From the NCBI GenBank assembly GCA_958428545.1, contig CAUAGM010000017.1:1-10008 (forward strand): DNA of 10,008 bases, written 5' to 3'. Positions 1-4,241 of this stretch are shown in pieces (position 1 is the stretch's first letter; each line of letters starts with the position of its first letter). A program made the translations under genes and the position numbers. Origin of the DNA: an uncultured Arcanobacterium sp. Lineage in GTDB: Bacteria > Actinomycetota > Actinomycetes > Actinomycetales > Actinomycetaceae. The notes under the pieces were generated by a model, which searched no databases, was not told where the DNA came from, and saw only the letters and a list, made by a program, of their open reading frames with translations.

Positions 1-669
1 CTTAACAAACTCCACCACATCAAAAAAGCATTACTCGAAAAAATGTTTCCCACACTCGGCAGCACCATTCCCGAGATACGCTTTCAAGGCTTCACCGAAA
101 CATGGAAACAACAACGGCTGGGTGAGGTTGGTAAAGCGCGTTCTGGGGTAGGATTTCCCGATATCGAACAAGGCGGAACGACGGGTATACCGTTCTTCAA
201 AGTATCTGATATGAATTTAGATAGCAACGAGAATGAAATGACTGTTGCTAATAATTATGTTACAGCAGATAAAATCGCGGCTTACAGATGGTCACCTATT
301 ACAGAACTACCAGCAATATTTTTTGCAAAGGTTGGGGCTGCTGTAATGCTAAATCGTAAACGTCTATGCCGTTTTCCATTCCTTTTGGACAATAATACGA
401 TGGCATATTCTCTTAGCTCAACAAAATGGGATGCGAACTTCGCAAAAGCTCTTTTTGAAACAGTTGATTTAACTTCTTTAATTCAACTTGGAGCGTTACC
501 ATCCTATAATGCCGAAGATGTTGAATCGATGGAAATATATCTACCAGAGGTTTTAGAACAGAAAAAAATCGGAGCATATTTTTCTGCTTTAGACTCCCTC
601 GTCGCCCTTCATCAACATAAACTCAATAAACTGCACTGCATCAAAAAAGCACTGCTCGAAAAAATGTTT
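1..669 (+). repeat. Direct repeats bounding the HsdS second half (1-48 and 622-669)
   Basis: Two 48-base copies lie 621 bases apart in the same reading frame and differ at only seven positions. Both encode L-N-K-L-H-x-I-K-K-A-L-L-E-K-M-F. They cover the conserved helical spacers of HsdS. In other bacteria homologous segments of this kind allow recombination that exchanges TRDs between hsdS genes. Confidence 0.8.
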
Positions 670-675
670 GTTTGA
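1..675 (+). CDS. hsdS: Type I restriction-modification specificity subunit HsdS, C-terminal half (5' partial)
   Basis: The frame is open from base 1, so the gene begins outside the window; 224 codons and a TGA stop are present. HsdS proteins carry two target recognition domains (TRDs), each followed by a conserved helical spacer, and direct HsdM methylase and HsdR nuclease to a bipartite DNA site. Visible here are the end of the central conserved helix (HHIKKALLEKMF), the typical opening of the second half (PEIRFQGFTETW...LGEV), an AT-rich TRD2 (about residues 40-180), and the distal conserved helix (EQKKIGAYFSALDSLVALHQ, then KLHCIKKALLEKMF). The central and distal helices are encoded by homologous DNA at 1-48 and 622-669. 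hsdM and hsdR are not in view; they are expected upstream. The family call is firm, but the DNA site recognised cannot be read from sequence. Confidence 0.93.
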   Translation, partial: LNKLHHIKKALLEKMFPTLGSTIPEIRFQGFTETWKQQRLGEVGKARSGVGFPDIEQGGTTGIPFFKVSDMNLDSNENEMTVANNYVTADKIAAYRWSPITELPAIFFAKVGAAVMLNRKRLCRFPFLLDNNTMAYSLSSTKWDANFAKALFETVDLTSLIQLGALPSYNAEDVESMEIYLPEVLEQKKIGAYFSALDSLVALHQHKLNKLHCIKKALLEKMFV

Positions 676-755
676 TAGAGAAACAAAAAAGAAATAACGC
701 ATACTTCATTTTCTTGCTTAAGCCGCAGCCAGATACTTTTTATAGCACCGCTCTT

Positions 756-1037
756 TTATGATGCCGCATTCGCACTGCGCAGCAGCTCAGCGGCATGGGC
801 ACGTGCCGCATGGGATTCGCTATGCCCTGAAAGCATGCGAGCTAGTTCTATCTCCCGCTCATCGCCATACACAGCACGAACGGTTGTGCTCGCGCTGTGC
901 TCGTCACTGCCTTTTGCAATGACGATCTGATCGTGCGCATACGCCGCAACCTGCGCAAGATGCGTGACACATAAAACTTGCGAATGCTCAGCCAGCTGCG
1001 CCAAACGCTTACCCACGTTAAAAGCCACGGCCACCAA
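756..1037 (-). pseudogene. recN: RecN C-terminal fragment (truncated DNA repair ATPase)
   Basis: About 85 residues match the end of RecN, the SMC-like ATPase used in double-strand-break repair. Visible are VGKRLAQLAEHSQVLCVTHL (the D-loop/H-loop region, with the TH-L-QVA signature continuing as AQVAAYA) and ELARMLSGHSESHAARAHA, the conserved C-terminal helix. Full RecN is usually 550-580 residues, so the Walker A, coiled coil and Walker B are all missing. The frame stays open a little upstream to an in-frame TAG near 1080, but recN-like sequence stops around 1020-1037. No plausible start signal is seen; the only start-like codons are TTG/GTG without a Shine-Dalgarno. It is read as a non-functional remnant. 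An intact recN is expected elsewhere in the chromosome. Confidence 0.82.
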
Positions 1038-1136
1038 CTCGGAGAACTCCGAACAGCCCTCTCCGACCTCAGAGGATACCTACACAACCTCAGAAAAGAC
1101 GTCTCCACACTACAAACAAAAGAAATACTAAAGTGA
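1020..1136 (+). pseudogene. 3' tail of an unidentified gene fused to the recN scar
   Basis: The frame ending at TGA 1134-1136 reads as a plausible coding tail of about 37 residues (HQLGELRTALSDLRGYLHNL, then RKDVSTLQTKEILK). It has the heptad-like Leu spacing of a coiled coil. It has no start codon, and upstream the frame runs into the antisense of recN. The likely explanation is that it is the end of a larger gene whose 5' part was lost at the same junction that truncated recN. I do not recognise the family. The stop overlaps the end of the convergent HTH gene by nine bases. Confidence 0.4.
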
Positions 1137-1346
1137 TGCGCAAGTATTGGGCGCAGCAGGCGTCCTGCCACGCCCAGGGCGCGCAGCATTCCACTCATCA
1201 ATAGTCTCAGGCAACCAGCCGAATGTGGGGCGCGCACCCGAGCCGATAATCACATCGGGCTCGGGGAGCTTGTAGCGTGAAAGTGTTGCCGTCTGCACGC
1301 CGATATGCTGAGCAACTTCGGAACGTGATAAATATACTTTACTCAT
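1128..1346 (-). CDS. AlpA/excisionase-like small helix-turn-helix protein
   Basis: A 72-residue protein. Residues 5-27 (YLSRSEVAQHIGVQTATLSR) form a helix-turn-helix, followed by a basic/aromatic wing and GWLPETIDEWNAARPGRG, a tail seen in small actinobacterial AlpA/MerR-like DNA-binding proteins. Such proteins act as excisionase or directionality factors, or as local repressors, on plasmids, prophages and integrative elements. Its ATG overlaps the TGA of the upstream 49-aa membrane ORF as ATGA, so translation is probably coupled. No integrase or relaxase is visible nearby, so it may be the survivor of a decayed element. The fold class is clear; whether it controls excision or the small-ORF operon is not known. 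Confidence 0.75.
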   Translation of the reverse strand: MSKVYLSRSEVAQHIGVQTATLSRYKLPEPDVIIGSGARPTFGWLPETIDEWNAARPGRGRTPAAPNTCASL

Positions 1347-1492
1347 CGGCGGTTTCTCTCTGTCTTAATAAGCACGCTGGCGCCGTATATGATAGTGGCA
1401 ATTCCTAAAAGGATTTTGACAATTCCAGCAGTAAAATAAGTGATAACTATAATTGCCAAAATGATAAGTATAGATGAGTCTAGTTTTTTCAT
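1343..1492 (-). CDS. 49-aa single-pass membrane peptide
   Basis: Starts at ATG 1490-1492 with AAGG eight bases upstream and ends in a TGA that overlaps the next gene's ATG (ATGA). The peptide is a short Lys/Asp N-terminus (MKKLDSS), a long hydrophobic stretch of about 35 residues with a central TAGIVK interruption, and a basic tail (LIKTERNRR). It could be one long or two short membrane helices. The segment KILLGIATIIYGASVL resembles NILVGIGTILIGIAKL in the upstream 37-aa peptide, so the two are probably paralogues. I do not recognise a family; a small toxin-like, holin-like or conjugation-accessory peptide is possible but unproven. Confidence 0.6.
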   Translation of the reverse strand: MKKLDSSILIILAIIVITYFTAGIVKILLGIATIIYGASVLIKTERNRR

Positions 1493-1513
1493 GATAATAA
1501 CCTTACAATAGAG

Positions 1514-1547
1514 ACGGAGACCCCGAGTGTTTCCTCGGGGTCTCCGT
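1514..1547 (-). terminator. Strong hairpin between the small membrane ORFs (terminator or attenuator)
   Basis: Perfect 14-bp GC-rich inverted repeat: ACGGAGACCCCGAG at 1514-1527 and its complement at 1534-1547, with a 6-base loop. It begins nine bases after the stop of the 37-aa ORF (minus strand) and ends about 20 bases before the start of the 49-aa ORF. The following minus-strand bases (CTCTATTG) are only modestly T-rich, so it may be a partial terminator, an mRNA-stabilising stem or an attenuator. Confidence 0.6.
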
Positions 1548-1555
1548 GAGCTAGT

Positions 1556-1669
1556 CTATTTATCGTCTTGCTCGTTGTTGGTGTCGGGCTTTCCTCTCAG
1601 TTTTGCAATTCCGATGAGGATTGTCCCGATCCCAACAAGTATATTCCCAAAATCAATTTCAACATTCAT
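1556..1669 (-). CDS. 37-aa single-pass membrane peptide
   Basis: Starts at ATG 1667-1669 behind a strong Shine-Dalgarno (AAGGGAGGGGTGAGAAA before the ATG) and ends at TAG 1556-1558. The peptide has a short acidic N-terminus (MNVEIDFG), one hydrophobic helix (NILVGIGTILIGIA) and a charged, hydrophilic C-terminus (KLRGKPDTNNEQDDK). The good ribosome site makes this the best supported of the tiny ORFs in this chain. Its ATG overlaps the TGA of the upstream 25-aa ORF (ATGA). The helix matches the 49-aa downstream peptide at 9 of 16 positions. The family is unrecognised. Confidence 0.68.
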   Translation of the reverse strand: MNVEIDFGNILVGIGTILIGIAKLRGKPDTNNEQDDK

Positions 1670-1743
1670 TTTCTCACCCCTCCCTTCAGCGCGGTTGTTG
1701 GTTCGAGTTCAACTGCGGGAGCTTTTCTATAGTGCTTGCGCAT
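1666..1743 (-). CDS. 25-aa basic peptide, translationally linked to its neighbours
   Basis: A short ORF, ATG 1741-1743 to TGA 1666-1668, rich in Lys/Arg at both ends with a central APAVELEPTTALKGG. It has no Shine-Dalgarno, but its start lies two bases after the stop of the preceding 23-aa ORF, and its own stop overlaps the next start as ATGA. That layout would allow termination-reinitiation. It could be a leader peptide, a small precursor peptide, or a remnant. The support is the arrangement rather than any homology. Confidence 0.38.
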   Translation of the reverse strand: MRKHYRKAPAVELEPTTALKGGVRK

Positions 1744-1745
1744 GG

Positions 1746-1817
1746 CTATGGATCGCTAGAAAATCGGTAGAAATAGCTTTCTAAGATATTTCGCTTTGCG
1801 GGGTCGAATCTTTTCAT
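1746..1817 (-). CDS. 23-aa ORF at the head of the small-ORF chain
   Basis: ATG 1815-1817 to TAG 1746-1748, encoding MKRFDPAKRNILESYFYRFS plus three residues. The frame is open for about 15 codons further upstream (E/V/I-rich, from a repeated GAAGTAATAGAA) to a TGA, with no earlier start codon, so it may instead be the end of a truncated gene. Only weak purine-rich sequence precedes the ATG. It ends two bases before the 25-aa ORF. Confidence 0.28.
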   Translation of the reverse strand: MKRFDPAKRNILESYFYRFSSDP

Positions 1818-1937
1818 TTCTATTGCTTCTTCTATTACTTCATTTTCTATTACTTCTTTATTTCAGCACCATGAGGTATGGCGTAATTTTTCTTTCGCAG
1901 TCTGTGCTCGAAGCCTTACATTCGCGGCAATCTGCTG

Positions 1938-2018
1938 CATATATCTGGAAGGGGGTGGTATATATCTGGGTATATATCGGGGTACATATCTAGGCACATA
2001 TTTGGGTATATATAAGCG
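1938..2018. repeat. Degenerate 12-bp tandem repeat, TATATATCTGGG-like
   Basis: Five back-to-back 12-base units run from 1959 to 2018: TATATATCTGGG, TATATATCGGGG, TACATATCTAGG, CACATATTTGGG, TATATATAAGCG. A sixth, similar copy (CATATATCTGG) lies at 1938-1948, separated by a G-rich decamer. The period is just over one helical turn. The tract ends about 75 bases before def. Confidence 0.75.
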
Positions 2019-2024
2019 CCGTTT

Positions 2025-2064
2025 GGCGGCATATATGTGAGGGGTCTGGCGGCATATATCTGAG
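2025..2064. repeat. Paired 17-bp repeat GGCGGCATATAT(G/C)TGAG
   Basis: Copies at 2025-2041 and 2048-2064 differ at one base and are spaced 23 bases start to start, about two helical turns. They share the CATATAT core with the 12-bp array just upstream and lie directly before the def -10 element, where a regulator could act. Confidence 0.6.
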
Positions 2065-2081
2065 CTAAACAGTATTTAAGC

Positions 2082-2093
2082 TACAATAGCAGC
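2082..2093 (+). promoter_or_regulatory. -10 element for a probably leaderless def mRNA
   Basis: TACAAT at 2082-2087 is followed by six bases (AGCAGC) and then the def ATG. Initiation about seven bases after a -10 box would put the first transcribed base at or next to the start codon. There is no Shine-Dalgarno before the ATG. Both points fit leaderless transcripts, which are common in Actinobacteria. No clear -35 is seen. Confidence 0.55.
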
Positions 2094-2585
2094 ATGGCTC
2101 ATCGAGATATACGAATTATAGGCGATCCGATTTTGCGTACAGTGTGCAAAGAAATTAAGGAGATTACTCCTGCGATTCGTCAGCTTGTGGACGATCTGAT
2201 GGAAAATGTCAATGCTCCTGGGCGTGCAGGGCTTGCAGCAAATCAGATCGGGCAAGATTGGCGTGCTTTTTCCTATAATATTGACGGCAAGCACGGCTAT
2301 ATTCTTAACCCTGTGATCGTAGATCTTTCTACAGACGAATACCAAGATGGTGATGAAGGCTGCCTTTCGGTTCCTGAGCTATGGTATCCCTGTGAGCGTG
2401 CATGGTATGCCAAGTGTGAAGGTATTGATCTAGACGGCAATAAAATCACGCTCGAAGGCGAAGAAATTTGGGGGCGTCTTATCCAGCACGAAGTGGATCA
2501 CCTCAATGGGCATATCTATATTGATCGTCTGGCTCGTCCGCAACGCAAAAAGGCTTTGAAAGATATTCGGGCAAAAGGTTGGTAA
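2094..2585 (+). CDS. def: Peptide deformylase
   Basis: 163 residues, normal length for the family. It is a cytosolic metalloenzyme that removes the formyl group from the initiator Met of nascent proteins. All three family motifs are intact: motif I GLAANQIG (residues 46-53, Gln51), motif II DEGCLS (Cys90 a metal ligand) and motif III QHEVDHLNG (His132 and His136 as ligands, Glu133 as the catalytic base). The N-terminus IRIIGDPILRTVCKEI is also typical. The ATG at 2094 is preceded by a -10 box at leaderless distance. The gene is the first of a plus-strand series of conserved genes, followed 89 bases later by the DUF3145 gene. No oddities. Confidence 0.97.
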   Translation: MAHRDIRIIGDPILRTVCKEIKEITPAIRQLVDDLMENVNAPGRAGLAANQIGQDWRAFSYNIDGKHGYILNPVIVDLSTDEYQDGDEGCLSVPELWYPCERAWYAKCEGIDLDGNKITLEGEEIWGRLIQHEVDHLNGHIYIDRLARPQRKKALKDIRAKGW

Positions 2586-2632
2586 TTCGCTCAATGTAGC
2601 GTATTGTAAAGATAGCCCTGATCTCAAGAATC

Positions 2633-2659
2633 TTGGGTGTATTGGGGAATGTCACCCAA
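2633..2659 (+). promoter_or_regulatory. Stem-loop just upstream of the DUF3145 ribosome site
   Basis: TTGGGTG at 2633-2639 can pair with CACCCAA at 2653-2659. An alternative ATTGGG at 2641-2646 can pair with CCCAAT at 2655-2660. The two stems share the right arm and end four to five bases before the AGGAGGT ribosome site, so they could affect its access. There is no proof of function. Confidence 0.3.
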
Positions 2660-2663
2660 TCTC

Positions 2664-2670
2664 AGGAGGT
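2664..2670 (+). promoter_or_regulatory. Ribosome binding site fixing the DUF3145 start
   Basis: AGGAGGT followed by CACG and then GTG at 2675. This near-perfect Shine-Dalgarno favours the GTG over the in-frame upstream start at 2633, which lies inside the stem-loop and has no ribosome site. Confidence 0.75.
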
Positions 2671-2674
2671 CACG

Positions 2675-3181
2675 GTGAGCAACGAATACGCCACCCGCGG
2701 CGTGATATTTATACATTCGGTCACTCCGGCTGTTCAACCCCACGTTGAATGGGCGGCTTCAAGTGTGCTCGGGTACCCTTTGCATTTTCACTGGTCCCGC
2801 CAGCCTGCTGTGCCATCGATGAATCGAGGCGAAGCCACGTGGACGGGTGACGTCGGCACTGGAGCGGCGCTTGCTTCAAACCTTGGCGGCTGGGAGCATT
2901 TGCGCTTTGAAATTACCGAAGAATCTACACCAGTTAGTGAAGGAGGGCGCTGGAGTTGCACTCCAGGGCTCGGGATTTTTTATGCTCAAACCGACCGTCT
3001 CGGAAATGTGGTTGTGCCAGAAAACCGTATCCGTGCAGCTCTTGAGCAGTCGCATGGCAATCCTGCTGAACTGCGTCGTCTCATGGATCTGGCTCTCGGG
3101 CAGGCGTGGGACGATGAGTTAGAAGTATTCAGATATGCAGGCGCAGGTGCTCCCGTGCGGCTTTTGCACCGCGTAGGCTAG
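2675..3181 (+). CDS. DUF3145 family protein
   Basis: 168 residues from GTG 2675. It shows the conserved blocks of the actinobacterial DUF3145 family: TRGVIFIHSVTPAVQPHVEW, the W-x-G-x-x-G-TGAALAS segment, GGWEHLRFEITEE, GGRWSCTPGLGIFYAQTD and GNVVVPENRIRAAL. No signal peptide or membrane helix is present, so it is likely cytosolic. The family is widespread in Actinobacteria and, to my knowledge, has no assigned biochemical role; none is proposed here. It is followed after 32 bases by yciO and is probably co-transcribed with it. The family call rests on block-by-block similarity recalled from known members. Confidence 0.87.
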   Translation: MSNEYATRGVIFIHSVTPAVQPHVEWAASSVLGYPLHFHWSRQPAVPSMNRGEATWTGDVGTGAALASNLGGWEHLRFEITEESTPVSEGGRWSCTPGLGIFYAQTDRLGNVVVPENRIRAALEQSHGNPAELRRLMDLALGQAWDDELEVFRYAGAGAPVRLLHRVG

Positions 3182-3213
3182 GTAGGAAGTCGATAGAAAG
3201 AAGGGATGCGGTG

Positions 3214-3834
3214 ATGGCATACTATGTGGAAATTCATCCAGAAAATCCGCAGCAGCGTCTAGTAGATAAGGTTGTAGATCATTTAAGAAACGGCGAAGTG
3301 GCTGCAATCCCTACAGATTCGGGCTATGCGCTTGTCTGCACAATGGCGAATAAGCATGGTCTCGATCGTATCCGCCTCATTCGCCAAGTTGGAGATAAGC
3401 ATCATTTCACTTTGCTCTGCCATGATTTTGCGCAGCTTGGGCAGCTCGTCATTCTCGATAATTCGGAGTTTCGTCTCCTGAAAACTGCCACTCCAGGAGC
3501 GTATACGTTTATTTTGCGAGGCACGAAAGAAGTGCCGCGCATGACTCTCAATGCAAAGAAAAATACGATCGGTGTACGGTTGCCTGACCATAAAATTTGC
3601 CAAGCAATTGTAGAAACTCTGGGGGAGCCGCTTCTTAGCTCAAGTTTGATTATGCCGCAAGAATCAGACCCGCTTTCCGAAGGGTGGGTCGTAGCTGATC
3701 GTCTCGGTAACGCTCTTGACCTGATCGTTGAAGGCCCTGTGGGCGAAAATGGCCCTACGACTGTGATTGATTTTTCTGATGGATACCCTGAAATCGCTAG
3801 AGAAGGTGCTGGCGATATTTCTCTGTTTGTGTAA
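3214..3834 (+). CDS. yciO: YciO-type Sua5/YrdC-fold protein
   Basis: 206 residues from ATG 3214, the same length as E. coli YciO. An in-frame GTG lies one codon earlier; AAGGGA at 3202-3206 is better placed for the ATG. Matching blocks run the whole length: IHPENPQQRL, PTDSGYAL (residues 33-40), TPGAYTFILRGTKEVPR, TIGVRLPDH, SSSLI, PTTVIDF and EGAGDISLFV. The Sua5/YrdC fold binds ATP/nucleic acid and, in TsaC/Sua5, makes threonylcarbamoyl-AMP for tRNA t6A37. YciO is a distinct branch that does not simply replace TsaC, so its cellular role is less certain. It probably shares a transcript with the DUF3145 gene. No terminator is evident after its stop. Confidence 0.93.
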   Translation: MAYYVEIHPENPQQRLVDKVVDHLRNGEVAAIPTDSGYALVCTMANKHGLDRIRLIRQVGDKHHFTLLCHDFAQLGQLVILDNSEFRLLKTATPGAYTFILRGTKEVPRMTLNAKKNTIGVRLPDHKICQAIVETLGEPLLSSSLIMPQESDPLSEGWVVADRLGNALDLIVEGPVGENGPTTVIDFSDGYPEIAREGAGDISLFV

Positions 3835-3923
3835 GGCAATATCGGCAATATAAGCAACATAAGCAGCCTAACCGACACAGCGATTTTGTGAGGTATAGTG
3901 CTTACGCTGCGCAGTGCCTATAG

Positions 3924-4127
3924 CGTGATCTGAGGTGTGCTTTCTTAAGCTTGTGGATATTGAAAATTCTGGAGATTGTAAGAAAGATTCCCAAATACAG
4001 TGAATGGAAAAGCCGAGAAATCGCGGTAGATGATATCGGAGTGGATAGGCGTGGTATTAAGAAAAGTCTCCAGATGTATATCGAGAAAAATCTCCAAGTG
4101 TATGTTAATAAACGTAAGAAGTGGTAA
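3924..4127 (+). pseudogene. Possible gene remnant without a start codon
   Basis: An open frame of 67 codons lies between TAG 3921 and TAA 4125. Its second half reads like a basic soluble protein (VRKIPKYSEWKSREIAV, then DDIGVDRRGIKKSLQMYIEK). There is no ATG before residue 51 and no ribosome site, although TTG codons occur earlier. It could be the tail of a decayed gene or a chance open frame created by the local duplication. No family is recognised. Confidence 0.22.
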
Positions 4128-4150
4128 AAATGGGTAAATACAGGCAATAG

Positions 4151-4184
4151 AAACAGACAAGCAATATAAACAGACAAGCAATAT
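4151..4184. repeat. Perfect 17-bp tandem duplication
   Basis: AAACAGACAAGCAATAT occurs at 4151-4167 and again, immediately adjacent, at 4168-4184. A related CAGGCAATAG precedes it. The pair ends about 57 bases before the HAD start codon, in its likely upstream region. Confidence 0.75.
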
Positions 4185-4241
4185 AAACAAAAACGAATAA
4201 TAGATCGTGTAGATGAAATTTTCTCGATAGGTGCTGCCCAC

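Larger units (their letters stand above)
1744..2093. other. Gap between the minus-strand small ORFs and def
   Basis: About 350 bases separating the divergent units. It holds the 23-aa ORF above, an imperfect TTCTATTACTTC repeat at about 1820-1857, the 12-bp-period repeat tract at 1938-2018, the GGCGGCATATAT pair at 2025-2064 and the def promoter at its right edge. Plus-strand ORFs here are low-complexity (Leu/Phe-rich or repeat-derived) and were not accepted. Confidence 0.6.
3835..4241. other. Repeat-containing gap between yciO and the HAD gene
   Basis: About 400 AT-rich bases. They contain short GCAATAT/GCAACAT repeats just after yciO, an imperfect GAAAARTCTCCA duplication at 4061-4103, a perfect 17-bp tandem duplication at 4151-4184, and a start-less plus-strand frame at 3924-4127 that looks partly coding. 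No clear promoter, RNA gene or terminator was identified. Minus-strand ORFs across it are hydrophobic low-complexity readings of AT-rich DNA and overlap the start of the HAD gene. Confidence 0.5.

Noticed and set aside
848..1237. 129-codon minus-strand ORF spanning the recN scar and HTH gene
   Set aside because: It lies in another frame over two better supported genes, has no recognisable domain and has Arg/Ser/Leu-rich shadow composition.
1527..1784. 85-codon plus-strand ORF
   Set aside because: It is antisense to the 25- and 37-aa ORFs and starts inside the hairpin loop; no ribosome site.
1796..1993. 65-codon plus-strand ORF
   Set aside because: It is low complexity (Leu/Phe run followed by the translated 12-bp repeat, YIWVYIGVHI); no ribosome site or family.
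1938..2064. CRISPR array
   Set aside because: The 12-bp units are contiguous with no unique spacers and are degenerate; this is a simple tandem repeat, not a CRISPR.
2633..2674. Upstream in-frame start for the DUF3145 protein
   Set aside because: The extra 14 residues are unlike the family and lack a ribosome site; GTG 2675 has AGGAGGT.
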